DNA of 64,000 nucleotides from Rhyacophila brunnea. Lineage: Eukaryota > Arthropoda > Insecta > Trichoptera > Rhyacophilidae. The DNA is taken from the NCBI GenBank assembly GCA_022495005.1, contig JAGYXB010000463.1, forward strand, positions 1,488,001 to 1,552,000, read 5' to 3'. The notes beneath the pieces were generated by a model. It was not told where the DNA came from, searched no databases, and was given only the letters and a program-made list of their open reading frames with translations. Within the stretch, counting starts at the first letter, position 1. Every line of letters begins with the position of its first letter. A program made the position numbers and the translations under genes. Positions 12,590-24,000 of this stretch are shown here, piece by piece.

Positions 12590-12845
12590 TCACATTTGGC
12601 CAGGTGCGAGCCCGCGAATGTATCCCCCTCATTCGCGAGAGAGGAGGACCACACACGCAGTCCGGCCAGATCATCTGATCGCTGTTCAGCTAAGCTGCTG
12701 TACATACCTCACTTTGCCCACAACACGTCATTTAAGTTTCGGCTCGCGAAAATCCCAACCTAACCCGCCGTTGCTGCGCGCATCAATCTGATGCATACTT
12801 ACTTGCCCGAATTCCTCGGCGCACGCCCCTGCTTGTTTGAATGAC
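12590..12845. other. GC-rich, CpG-containing island
   Basis: A compact GC-rich stretch in AT-rich DNA with several CG dinucleotides and repeated CGCGA words. Open frames occur on both strands (72 and 69 codons on plus, 64 on minus), but none carries a known motif. Candidate regulatory element or promoter-like island; function not shown. Confidence 0.3.
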
Positions 12846-12989
12846 CTTGCGGGTATTCCAAAATTTATGCGAAATTGTATTTTAAACGTTTGTTTTCATG
12901 TGCCATCCCCTATCAAAGGTCGGCAAAGATCAAAATGATCTCATCTTTTAACACTACAACCGGCCATGAGGCTAATGACAGGAATGTAG

Positions 12990-13137
12990 TGAATCAGAAG
13001 TGTAATTTTATTAGTAATAAAAGTGAAATACACCCAGGCTTTGAGAAAATCACATAAATATAATGTGACATCACCGGATCGAACCCGGTGCCCCTGAATG
13101 AAATGACAGCGTCTTACGCACTAGGCTACGAGCCCGC
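12990..13137 (-). repeat. Family E tRNA-derived SINE, copy 1
   Basis: On the minus strand the head (13137 down to 13066) reads as a degenerate tRNA, with an A-box-like TAGCCTAGTGCG and a B box GGGTTCGATCC. The body carries AAAATCACATAAATATA, shared with the copy at 45160-45357. Retroposed repeat, not a functional tRNA gene. Confidence 0.7.
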
Positions 13138-13339
13138 TTGTTGTTTGCTACCCGGAACAGGTCGGTGTGGCTGCACACGTACCAATTAAGAAAGTTATTA
13201 GTTATAAGCTAAGATACGCGATGTTTTTCCCTTTTACGTACATATATCTACCATTGAACTTCCATTGCGTATATCAGGGACTTGCCAAAAGAACCTCGAT
13301 AAAACAATTTTGTAATGCAGTTATTCCAATTTCTCGAGA

Positions 13340-13690
13340 AATCATCTATGATAATCTCTCATCATCATCTATGATACAAGAGACGACATTTGGATTTAGC
13401 GTTGCAAACAAAAAAACACGATTGGACGTAATTTGTTCAATTAAAAGAGTGGATTTCTTTCCGGAAAAATACATAAAAAAGCTCTCGATTTGGAAGGATT
13501 CTTTTTTCGAAAGAATTCAAAAATTTTGCTTGCGTCCAAATTAAATTTTAACTTATTCAGAATTCTCAAGATCTTGAGAAATATAAACCAATCTTGAATT
13601 CTCTAGAAAAAAATACATTATTGAATTCGAGAATTCTTAAATCTTACGAATCGAAAGAAGTTGAGAGATCGAAAGCTGTGGCTTTTATCC
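13340..13690. repeat. Family M repeat, copy 2
   Basis: Weakly similar to 4940-5310, including the closing GAATTCTCAAGA and TCGAGAATTC cluster at 13550-13640. The 125-codon plus-strand frame at 13167-13544 overlaps it and shows no recognisable domain, so I do not call it a gene. Confidence 0.4.
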
Positions 13691-13830
13691 GTTTCATAAA
13701 TAAATTTCACGGTATTGTAGAAATGCAATAATTTTATTGCTGGATTAACGAAGAAAATAAATAAGTACTTATCACGGTTCAATTTTCATTTTCTTCGTAC
13801 CTACTGAACTAGATACGGAGAATGATTTTT

Positions 13831-14341
13831 TGAAGTAAAACTTCTTTTGGCGCGTTTGGGAAAACAGATCAGAGTGTATTTTTGGCGTGTGACATGTAAC
13901 ACGTAATTTATTTTGTCACACGAAAAAAAACGCACTCGATTGGATTCGAACCACCGATTGTTCGGTTATCAGCCGAACGCACTACCTTTACGCCACAGTA
14001 TGATACTGCAGTCGTGATGATTATAGAGTATAATATTAGATATAGTTTAGAATTGTTCCGTTGCCTAGGCAGCAAATTTATTATTGTCGGCCATTTGCAA
14101 TTCCTAACGTAAACAAACGATTAAACGTCAGATTGAAAGATGGTACTTTGAAAATAAAAACAACAAGAAACCATTTTATAATTTAGTAATATAAGTGTAA
14201 AGAAATAAACCAACGGCGTTCGAATAAGCGGTCATTTTTCTTGAGTGTGTAATTTAACAAGATAATTAAGAGCTAGTCAAAGAATCTAGCTTATCACAAG
14301 TTTAGTTTTTGTTTTGTTACGCCAAAGAAGTATAAATTCTA
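13831..14341. repeat. Family F inverted-ended repeat, copy 1
   Basis: About 510 bp, highly similar along its whole length to 26551-27059. The ends are inverted and themselves palindromic: TGAAGTAAAACTTCTTTTGG on the left, CAAAGAAGTATAAATTCT on the right. The interior includes an Ile-tRNA-like segment, listed separately. No target duplication or long ORF was found, so the class is uncertain. Confidence 0.75.
13931..14004 (-). other. Ile-tRNA-like segment inside family F
   Basis: On the minus strand the sequence has an anticodon arm TTCGG-CTGATAA-CCGAA, giving a GAT (Ile) anticodon, and a B box GGTTCGAATCC. The D arm is compressed and the acceptor stem is not convincing, so it is probably a tRNA-derived module or pol III promoter rather than a working tRNA. 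The second family copy keeps the arm but reads AAT. Confidence 0.55.
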
Positions 14342-14410
14342 ACGCGCCTACATAAGTACACACACCGATTTTTTTATATAGTTTCACAGCGTAACTGGGT
14401 TTTATAAAAC

Positions 14411-14850
14411 CGTGTCCGAAAAATAGCATGCAGTTGGCCGTGTCACAATTTACGATGGGATGAGATTAAATTTACCTACCTAATAAAAACAATCGAAATA
14501 CAACGGAAAAACAAACGAACATAATAATTATGTAGATAAGCAAATTAGAAATAGGTACAATCATATCATATACCTATATAAAAATACCTAATGATTCAAA
14601 AGTAGGTTGGCAAATAGATGCTTACAAGTATCAAGTCTGACCAATAAGATATATTTTAATAATAACAGCGTTATTATCAGTTATTTGATACTGATTAATA
14701 ACAAATTAATATTATAATTGAATCTAATAAAATTGGAACACTACTGTCTGCAATGCTCAACTAACAATGCATTATTTTTTTGCCATATCATTCCGGTACG
14801 ACAGTTCATGGAGAACTGTGATACGGTAAAATGTAGGACGTAGAATTTAC
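14411..14850. repeat. Family I repeat, copy 3
   Basis: An uninterrupted member with blocks matching 1990-2275 and 5904-6300. The right end contains GACAGTTCATGGAGAACTGT, a near palindrome shared with copy 1. Non-coding. Confidence 0.6.
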
Positions 14851-15061
14851 GTGTGATCTTATAAAACAGCTACAAAATCATGGCGTGATGATTTTCGTCC
14901 TGTCCTTAATTTTCCTCTTCTACAATATTAATGATACTTATCATTGCCAGTTTCTCCAAGCTCATTGTCAGCTATCTATCTGGATGGTTCCTATCTGAAA
15001 GGTTCTACCATTAAAAAAGGTTAGGAATCACTGATATACATATCACTACATATACTGATTT

Positions 15062-15531
15062 CATGGCCCCACATCCTGAACCGGGCCCCCAGGCTAGGAT
15101 CTTTGGCGGGCCCCCCTACCTATCGCTAAGGATAAATTCAGTGTGATGTTCTACAGTAGCGTTTTCCATATAGTGTACACGGTGAAATTAATATGTATAT
15201 TTAGTGTTTTTTTTTTATATATTTTAATACATCCATTTGAATAATGGAGTTGTCAAGTATCGATACACAATTAAAAATTTTATCGTACAACCACATAATT
15301 TAAAATAGTAACACTCAGTCAAAGCCTCGGTAAAATCACAAAAAAAAAAAAAAAAATAGTAACACTATTGTTGGGAAATAGCGCCGCAGGCGATTTTCTT
15401 TTACTATTAAAGGAAATTTGTGATGTGTGTTTATCTCACTTATCTGGTCGACTCGCCTCGCTGGGCCTCTCCTGAGCCCGGGCCCTAGGCTAGATGCCTG
15501 TCAGCCCCCACCCCCCCTTGTGGGGGCCATG
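15062..15531. mobile_element. Family H hAT-like MITE, copy 2
   Basis: A 470-bp element inverted relative to copy 1. The ends are CATGGCCCCACA and GTGGGGGCCATG. The flanks ACTGATTT (15054-15061) and ACTGATAT (15532-15539) match at 7 of 8. A poly-A run of about 17 lies inside at 15339-15356. Confidence 0.8.
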
Positions 15532-15689
15532 ACTGATATACAATCATACAGATATGCATGACACAAAGCACTTTATCAGACGTAGCACAGGGTATCAGCA
15601 GTTTACCAATAGTCGTCGAAGGTATAATGCAGAAACGAAATAATTAGGCGCATAAATAATCAATAAAATCCAGTAGTCGATCATCAATC

Positions 15690-15960
15690 GGCTGACGAAT
15701 GACCAATATCTGAAAGCGGAAGTCATCCACCAACCACCAGACCAATGACGTCCGTCTTGGGGGACCACCCGCGGTGACCGAACCAGCTCCGACACCGCTC
15801 CAAACGTCTTGGCTTCGAACGCTGGGCCACTGCCGCTGACTGCCTACTCGCGTTTCTTCATTGATTAAATGCGTTATTTATTGGGGAGTGATCGCTGACG
15901 CAGTGACGTCTCCAGGAGAAATGGCGCCCACCTGTTTCATCAAACGAATGTGAGGACTTT
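15690..15960. other. GC-rich unique region
   Basis: A GC-rich segment without matches elsewhere in the window. The minus-strand 66-codon frame overlapping its left part has no domain. The right half contains TTCATTGATTAAATG and CGCAGTGACGTC words. Candidate conserved non-coding element. Confidence 0.3.
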
Positions 15961-17291
15961 GTGTCGTTATGTTTTATAATGTATAACCAATAAATTAGTA
16001 GATACTTGTCTATATTTCTCTTTTCTGCATTTCTTTAAAAGATTAGGTAACCTCAATGAAATGATGAAACTGTAGTATCTACCTTTTAAAAAGCACCTTT
16101 TGCTTAGAGAAATAGGTATAGCTAACGAATAAAACATAATGACTATTTTGGATAAATAAATTTTCATAGGTTGGTACTTATTTCCAGTCGCTTGGCTTAG
16201 GGAAATGGAGATCCAATGCACTGAATGGTTTTGAGTCCCATACCATGATAAAAATATAAATTAGAACCATCATAAATTTTGTATTTTTTTTTGAAAATAG
16301 CTTACTTTTTGCAACTTTAAAATTGTAAATAATATTATATCAACATCTAACTTAAGTGAAAATACCACTGTATGTTTTTGCTGGAATCACAATATGTAAT
16401 TAAAAATAATTATTATTGAAGGTGACAGTGATATCATAAGTATACTTAATAATATTGGCGGTTTATTTTTTTGTGTATCTATTGGAGTTGTTATGTGATA
16501 GGTCCCTATGTTAGTTGCAGGGATTTTGTTATGCTTTTGGTAATATTTTATCCTACTCAATTTTTAGAAATTTGTGCAATCTTAAGATTTCGATTATATT
16601 TAATAATTGCATGACTGGTTAGAACCGTTTCAAGGCCCCTTTTGAAAATCGTCTGATGAATTGATTGCATCATCTGCATCAAAGGCAATCACCGCTGCTT
16701 ATGTCATTATGCATAGTCATCAATTTTTGTTTAATTGTTCAAATATTCGCGTACTTTTAAGACGCATGACGAACAAAATATAATATAAATTAAATCGTAA
16801 ACCGTGTGCTTTGTTAAATTATGTTATATATCGTGTGGTATGGTAATAAAATATTGAACTATCTATGAGACAATAATGATTAAATTCTCTCCAGAATATT
16901 TACCATAACAATCGATAGAATTACTCAGAGAATATTTCCATTTAACTATTCGAATGAAAATGTAATAATAAACATACAAAAAAACTTGACGGAGACATTT
17001 TTTAATGAATATTTGTCTCTACATGAAAATAACGATAAAATCTTTGATTAATTTTGATTTAGGTCCCGAAAAGTCGTTATTTAATACAAAATCTAATAAA
17101 GTGTATTTTTAAATTTGTAGCGTTAAACATTACACTCTATTCTATGAAATGTAATATATCTACAATTTCCTGTAAATGTATAATTGTTGATGTTTTGTTC
17201 ATACAAAAGAATGAATGAATGAATATACTACGAGATACAATTAAATATCTATAATATTAATACTATCGACTGAAGGTACTTGATGGAATTT
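15961..17291. other. AT-rich spacer
   Basis: No recognised feature; the short minus-strand frame near 15967-16221 has no motif. Confidence 0.5.
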
Positions 17292-17524
17292 GAATTTAAA
17301 TTATATTGGATTTAAGTTTTGTACTATTTCATTTAAGTCGTTTTTGCGACCCGGGTTTCGCCTTTCGGCATCTTCAGACGCCGTGTACACACGCCAAAGC
17401 TCAGTGTGAGTTTTCCTTTGGTGAGTGTACACGGCGCCTGAAGATGACGAAAGGTGAAAACCGGGTCGCAAAAAACGACTTAAATGGAATAGTACAAAAC
17501 TTAAATCCATTAGAATTTAAATTA
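17292..17524. repeat. Family V fold-back repeat with hammerhead-like arms
   Basis: Two arms of about 99 bp (17292-17390 and 17425-17523) are inverted copies with roughly ten mismatches, separated by a 34-bp loop. Each arm contains CTGAAGA followed by a short GAAA-capped stem, then GAAA-like bases and a CCCGGGTC or CCGGGTC. That order recalls a hammerhead ribozyme core. The three overlapping open frames are symmetry artefacts. A partial arm recurs at 31255-31325. Confidence 0.75.
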
Positions 17525-18213
17525 AATATCTGTCCTAGATCCGCGTCTGGTCGTATAACATCTTGTTCCGATCTCGTATAAATCGGCCTCAACAAACATT
17601 TTTGTATATTTAGTTAACCGTTTGAGCGTTGCTTTATTTTTATTTGCCCTGCCGCCTGTTCGTTTGTTTTATTTCATATTGAAATTATCGGATTTTTCTC
17701 ACGCAGCAGCGTGAAAAATGCCCATATTAGTTGGCCCAAAACCAGATATTAGATAGAGGCATCTGATACTCGCATATGGGCGTTCATACAGCCATGCATT
17801 TTAATTGAAATCTCTGTTAATTAAGCCATTAATAAAATTGTTTTACCTTTCATCTATACTTTAAGTTTTCTTCGTTTTACTTTGTGTGGTCTTCCACAAT
17901 CACCTGGTATCAGACCATCATAACAGAATACAAGTAATTAGCTTATTTATTTACCAAGAAAAGTTCGATTTCTTTTTTCATATAAGTCATCGTTGATAGA
18001 ACCTTAAAATTATTGAATAAAACCTTTGTGAAATCGATAACAAAAAAAGATGACTAAAGACAATGATCAAACTATCATTTAGCAACGTAGATTCATTTGT
18101 ACTTATTTGTAATTTATTTATCTGGACCACACGCATAAAAATGCGCGAAAAGCTAAACAAATACTATATAGGTATCCATAGAAACTGAATCTTTTTTATT
18201 TCTCTAAAATGCT
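17525..18213. other. AT-rich spacer
   Basis: No recognised feature. Confidence 0.5.
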
Positions 18214-18698
18214 TAACGGCCCACATGCTCAGCGTACGTCAAAATGGAGCTTTTATGCTATTTTCAAAGCATGATCCTGGACATTTATTAAACGTTGTAG
18301 ATAATCTATTTACATAATTTTGAGGCCTTATTATCTTTTATATTTATTTTAAACATTTGATGACTGCATAAAGTATTTTTATTACGAATACATTCTTTTA
18401 AACCTCTGCCCTAATGTTTTAGAATATAGTCATATTTCAGTACGTCCATGTGAAGTGGTGTTAAGATTTTTTATATTTATTAATTTTTAAAAGCATTTAT
18501 AAAACCATTAGTAAAATTTATGTCGACATTATTATACTTAGTGAAATATTTAAAATAAAAAAATATAGTGATAATCTCTGTGATCCCAAATTTGACAAGA
18601 ATTAGGCATTTTATTATTGAAAAAATGGGCAAGATTTACACATTTAAAGATACTTTTAAAAATACTGATTATAAGCTATGTCTTTGACCATTCAATTT
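18214..18698 (-). repeat. Family B repeat, copy 1
   Basis: Shared with 25013-25527 and 53034-53630 (both opposite orientation). Characteristic blocks are CTTAACACCACTTCACATGG and TGAATAATAAAATGCCTAAT on the complement. One end is TAACGGCCCACATGCTCAG; the other is cut off where a SINE begins. Non-coding; class unknown. Confidence 0.7.
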
Positions 18699-18870
18699 GT
18701 ATTAATACATTTTTGTTTTGACGAGAAATGGATGTTAACCACTTGCTCAACCAATTAGATTCATACTCTGACTCCAAACACAAATTGAAAAACAATATGT
18801 GTATTTTCCAGACCCAGGATTCGAACTCGAGACCCACAACACTATAAGCCGATGTGTACTCAATCGTGGG
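18699..18870 (-). repeat. Family C tRNA-derived SINE
   Basis: Minus-strand copy. The B-box region (GAACTCGAGAC on plus, near 18813-18823) and body (AACAATATGTGTATTTTCCA) are clear. The A-box half is degraded, and the 3' tail ends where family B sequence starts. Confidence 0.75.
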
Positions 18871-18929
18871 CGAATAATCATTTAGGAGTGGACAAGTAAA
18901 TCGTTTTGTCTTATGCATGGCAATTGTCT

Positions 18930-19330
18930 TGTCTCTTCTTCTTCATAGTCACACCCCGATGAGTGAGATTCGTGATCATTCTGGAATAGGTACTACGGAA
19001 CTATGGATCACCTTTCTTCAAAGTTCTCTATCTTTTGCAAACGATTCGGTGTCGGTATGCTATCGTTCTTACAATGAATTCCTTCACTTGGTCACTCCAC
19101 TCCATCCAATCGGTGTTTGCTCTCTGTAGATTTTGCCATACTTACATACCTACTGCTTACAAAGATTATTTTGGAGGCTTTCCGTTCGTCATGGCCCTGG
19201 AATAGAGACTCCGAAGAATCGTTAAATATGACGCAGGCACACATACCTACAATAGTCTATCTAGCTGGTGCAAACCTCCTCAGCAGACATCGCCAATACC
19301 GCATATCTAATACGCCGTGCATTTTATTTT
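18930..19330 (-). pseudogene. LINE ORF2 3'-end relic
   Basis: On the minus strand the segment around 19075-19110 encodes EWSDQVKEF, a motif I know from C-terminal tails of non-LTR retrotransposon ORF2 proteins. The copy ends in a GAAGAAGAAGAG run near 18935. Multiple stops and shifts break the frame, so this is a relic. The same tail type occurs at 28690-28930. The exact clade is not assigned. Confidence 0.6.
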
Positions 19331-19553
19331 TCTTGGTTTGTGCAGGATTCCACGTCATACGTATATGAAAATGAAAAACATGAAACTGTGCAGTAGCTAC
19401 ATATATCTTCTTATTTGTTTATAAAACTGCCTTATTTATATTACTCAAGTGTCTAGTCACGGTAAAATTCGAGTAGAGTTTTATGATTTTATATTCCGCA
19501 TTTGACTGAATATTGATCACAGGATCTTCTTCTAAAATCTAAATCATATAGTG

Positions 19554-20351
19554 AACTTATGGCACGCGTGCCACCAGTGGCACGCAAGATGATTTTGCAT
19601 GGCACGCAAATGTTTTATTTTGAATAGAGAAAAAAAATCTATGATAATTAAAAAAATGTTATACAAATATGTCAATATTATACACATAGCATAGGTACAT
19701 AAAGATTATAATATTAAAAAAATAATGACGAAATACATGGCCATGCATATTATTTTTACCAATAATATTTACCAACCGAAGCGTAAATGGAAACAACGAA
19801 AATCATGCACACAATGAAAGGTTGCATTGTATAAAAAATAGGAGGCAAATTTAATAGTCTTCAAGAGTGAATATTACGTTTAATGTAAATATATAATTGC
19901 ATAGGTCGGTCATAAGGCTTGATAAATTTATTCATCAAAATTAAATTAAATATAAAAATATTCAATCATCAAATCTAATGAAATATATCGGCAGTCATTC
20001 AAATATAATTGCTACTTCTTATTTTACCTCAAATATAATCACTAAAAATGGAAAACCGTTCAGTGATGGAGAATTTATGAAAGCAGCACGGTTAAAATGG
20101 TCCCACGATCTCTTTGAAAATTTTGAAAACAAGGAAAAATTCATTCAAGGAATAAAAAATATGCCTTCCTTCGACTAGAAACGCGGTGAAAGATAGAATC
20201 TCAAGAACTCGATTGTATTTTTTAAACTTTTTTTAATAAAATTCTTAAAAACTATTTTTTTCCCATGAAAAACTGGTCGGCACGTCAGACAGTCAAAAAA
20301 TATTATTTGGGAAATTTCGGCACGCGTACGTAAAAAAGTTCGCCAACCCTG
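19554..20351. mobile_element. Family N hAT-like element, copy 1
   Basis: A 798-bp element flanked by the perfect octamer ATATAGTG (19546-19553 and 20352-20359). The right end is GTTCGCCAACCCTG, a classic hAT terminus. The matching left terminus (CAGGGATGGCG in copy 2) is absent: the element starts at AACTTATGGCACGCG directly after the duplication. It carries a decayed transposase segment. Confidence 0.88.
19978..20178 (+). pseudogene. hAT-type transposase fragment
   Basis: A 66-codon frame inside the family N element. It contains SYFTSNIITKNGKPFSDGEF (about residues 14-33) followed by a charged stretch. This resembles the region after the BED-finger part of hAT transposases and their domesticated relatives (GTF2IRD2/ZBED/FAM200-like), where an 'AKxxKPFSDGEF' motif is typical. 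It is cut short by a stop, and similarity resumes in another frame as KDRISR-like codons to about 20215. Not a functional gene; the remnant shows the element's origin. Confidence 0.65.
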
Positions 20352-20359
20352 ATATAGTG

Positions 20360-20737
20360 CTTCCCTTACTGCATCCCGTACCTATCTTCTTACTATGATG
20401 GCGATAATATGGCTGTAAAAAAATACTGGAATCCTAAAATAACAGTTATAAGAAAGGTCAGTGCTCTTTAATGGAGAAATACATTTTTCACAGAAAAAAA
20501 TCAACCTTTTAGAAAAAAAAATGAATGAGCGATGATATGACACGTTATCAACTTCACAACATAAGATGACGTTATCAATGAGCATATTGTAGTTATAGGG
20601 TGTGTCAAAACTAACAAACGCTTATAGTTAAGGAAAAAATATATGTAATTTTAATGTAGTTAGAAATTAAAAACTCAAAAGGTGAGAAAAATAGTAAGGG
20701 ATGTGAGCTTTTTTCGGATAATATACCGCTCGGCCCA
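20360..20737. other. Spacer
   Basis: No recognised feature. Confidence 0.5.
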
Positions 20738-20856
20738 CGATATTCGGCCAGTAACGTATCATCCTATAATTTTGAGGTTCCCGGGTTCGAATCCCGAGTC
20801 TGGCAAAAATATTTAGCTCCTTTTTTTAATATGGACTTAATAAGTTGAGCAAGTGG
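20738..20856 (+). repeat. Family C SINE head, chimeric or truncated
   Basis: A plus-strand tRNA-like head with B box GGTTCGAATCC (about 20782-20792) and a body up to GAGCAAGTGGCTAAC. It then passes directly into family P sequence instead of the usual SINE tail. Confidence 0.7.
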
Positions 20857-21012
20857 CTAACTGCTCTTGGTTTATGCACTGACGCTCATTCAATATTGGT
20901 TTATCTGAAGGTACTAACACGTTATATTGTAAGTCTATAACGTGTGTTTCATTTTCGTAGGACACCCACACATTCAAAACCCTGCGTCAAAATGCAGTGT
21001 ATTGGGCATATC
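20857..21012 (+). repeat. Family P repeat, copy 1
   Basis: About 150 bp matching the complement of 30180-30330. Shared words include GGTTTATGCACTGACGCTCA and CACATTCAAAACC. Non-coding. Confidence 0.6.
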
Positions 21013-24000
21013 TGAAGTATATTTATTAATATGTTCTGTTAGTTACTCAATGTGTGCAATTCTACGTGATTTTTCATCTCAATAATGATGATTCATTGTA
21101 AAGGCATATCTCAGTAAATAGGTGAGGTAAGTACCTTTGTGAAAATCATAATAAAGTGTAAATTTAAAAGCATTTTTAAACAAGAAAAAAAAACGATTCC
21201 ACTAACCTACCGTGCCAAAATATAAAAATAAACAAACTGGTTCGCTAAAATGGCTGTCCAATAAATCAAAAAATATTTAAATGTGCATTGCAGTAAAGAT
21301 TATTTATTCACAATCTAAGTGATTATCAAATTTGAAAAAAAGACAACTTTAAAAGGAGTAAAAAATATTTATTGCAATATTATTTGATGGTCGTTTTTTG
21401 TAACACATTCCGGACGATCAAGAACCAGCTCGCAGACAGAGCAACGCAACTTGATTGTTTCGAGAGAATATAATTTATATGTACAAAAAGCTCGCAAGAA
21501 CAATCATAAAGTCTTGTTTTTGATAGAAAAAAATGCGTCGGTGGTGTAAGCCTGTATTTTATATCAAAAACACAGCGGTTTCAATTTTTTTCTTAATTTT
21601 AGTGAGTACTAAAAAACTATAAGTATGCCTCCTTTCGCAACACCAATAATCCACCATCATAATATAATATTAATTTAATTAATTCATTATTAAATTCCAT
21701 CTATTAATAATTAGTAATGATGAAAGAGACAGGCGTCAACTACCCTGTAAGTAGATGTAGGTACCTACCTATATATCTGGAATTTTCGGTGGGCAGTGAA
21801 TTTCAAGAATTTTCTTAAAAATAAGTATGTTATAATATAACAATATAATGATTATATTGGGGGCGGTTCGGATCCTCAGATTCTACCCTTCTTCTTGTGA
21901 CTAAAAACTAGTCGATACATATCCAAACTTTTAAAATTAATTGACGGTACGGTAGACTTTTGACGACGATGTCAACTAATTAATAATTATCCTTTTTTAG
22001 AGTGTCATCGTTGTAGATGGTGGCAAATATAAGAGCATTGCTAAAGTTGAGTCAAAATGAAGAAAATATGTAGCTAATTTAATCTAAATATGGACTCATT
22101 TAGTTTGTAGTCAAACGTTGGAGAAAGGCACGTTCAAAATAATAGCCCCCTCATAAACAACCCTGCAGACATAAATTTTTCGAATTATGCCCTTATTTCA
22201 ATTAATGGCTTTTCCTAATCTGCTAACATTTACAATACATGATTTTTATGCAATAGTGTCCGGATTTATTTGAATGTCGTCAATGAAAAAAATACTAAAA
22301 TAATGTGTTACACCTGCTACAACGAGCAGTTTCCTTCTTCGAATATGCATTCCCAATACTTCAAGCAGTAAACTTCGAGCGGTAAACGCATCTCATGTCG
22401 CGAAGTAAGTTGATCGACCACCCAGAAGCCCGTGATAATCCTGGGAATGTGATACATCAGGCTGATCGTCGAAGGTGAGCGCTTAATATGACAGACCGAT
22501 ATCTAACACCGTCCAGGCAAGTTTAATCACAAGTGGTGCTAAGGATCTTTCTCGGTGCCATATTTTGTGTTATTTTAATTTTATAATATATTTAATGACT
22601 GATATTTAAGAAAATTAGTGAATAACTTATGTGGAGTTCGATGTGTGAATTATGGTGTTGAGGATGATGAGAAGTCGAAGATGTATGCAGGAGCGAGTTT
22701 TACTTGCAGCGTAACTGTCGGTACGATAGTATAAATACAATGACAGTACATATTATCTACTGAGATAGTTACGAGCCAGGTACTTAGATTTGAGTAACAT
22801 TTTGATAAATTAGTATTCGTAATTTATACAGTCGAAAGTAATAGCTAAACATTATATTCTAGTATATAATTATATTGAACAAGTCAGCAGTTTAAATACG
22901 AGTAGCTGTGAATTGTATTTATTATTACAGTCATAATATAATACGATACTATGGGAATGGATATAAGACCAATTTTCCATTGCGATACCGTATTTAATAT
23001 CGCCAATCAATCTGCTGACACAGGTAAACAGTTGTTTACCGGTATATGAGTCGCTGGGATTTTATTATTGCGGTCGAATAATTTTATACTTTAAAAATAG
23101 ATATAATGATCAATAACATACTGACAGCTACAGTAACACTTACATTGATCACTTTAATAATTTTACGTATAAATTTTGAGCGCGAAAGGAAGACAACGAT
23201 AATTATTATAAAATCACTACTTATAAGACCGAACCGAAGATATAGTTATTTATACAGGTATGATATTATTTTAGTTGTTATCTTACAAATCTGTATTTAA
23301 ATTACCAGAGTAAAAAAAGCAACAGCATTTCAAGTGTGGTTATAAATGCACAAATATAAACAAGTACTTACCCATAGTTATAGTTTATTGTCAATATAAA
23401 AGAAACAAAAAAATTAAATCATTGTTAAATTGTCATTTTAATATTTATATTAAGTATAATATACCTCATAGATTATATTTTTTTGTTTTAATACTAATGT
23501 ATAGTATGAAGAGAAATTTAATGGCGCGTGGGCAACTTTTTTTACTTCTATCTGTCAAACAAAATATGAATGAGAAAATTCCCCTTCGAATTTTAAAGCT
23601 TTAAAACTATGATTACATTCCCTTGCGCTCTTTGCTATACAAAGAATTTTTAGATGTTTGCAGGAATGTTGAAGGCAATGCCTATTATTTTAGAATACTA
23701 ACATATTCTATTGATACTTTGAGACAATACTGTTCAGTATTTTTATGTCATATATTAGGTACTAATAGATCGTTGATCTAAAACTCCTAAATAAGATTAC
23801 GTATTATGATAAAGGTAGTTTTTAATTAATGAATTATTATTCAATTTGCCAACCTTCAGTAACATTACGTGTAGTTAATTCATATATTTCAACAAGAGAT
23901 TCGGTATTAGTAATTTGGACGTAATTATTTAAAATACTGTTTTTAGAGTTTGTGCCCTTACAGTCCGTTTGGCGCAACCCTAAAAAAAATAAACAATTCT

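Noticed and set aside
13167..13544. 125-codon plus-strand open frame
   Set aside because: No domain, signal or start context; it overlaps a decayed repeat (family M) and is explained by base composition.
13931..14004. Functional tRNA-Ile gene
   Set aside because: The anticodon arm is good, but the D arm is too short, no acceptor stem closes, and it sits in a dispersed repeat present twice.
17292..17524. Reading the 12-bp GAATTTAAATTA on both sides of the fold-back as a target duplication
   Set aside because: The partial copy at 31255 shares sequence further outside this word, so the repeat extends beyond it and the word is itself near-palindromic.
17301..17595. Three overlapping open frames of 64-91 codons
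   Set aside because: They read through the two arms of a fold-back repeat and mirror each other, so they are symmetry artefacts.
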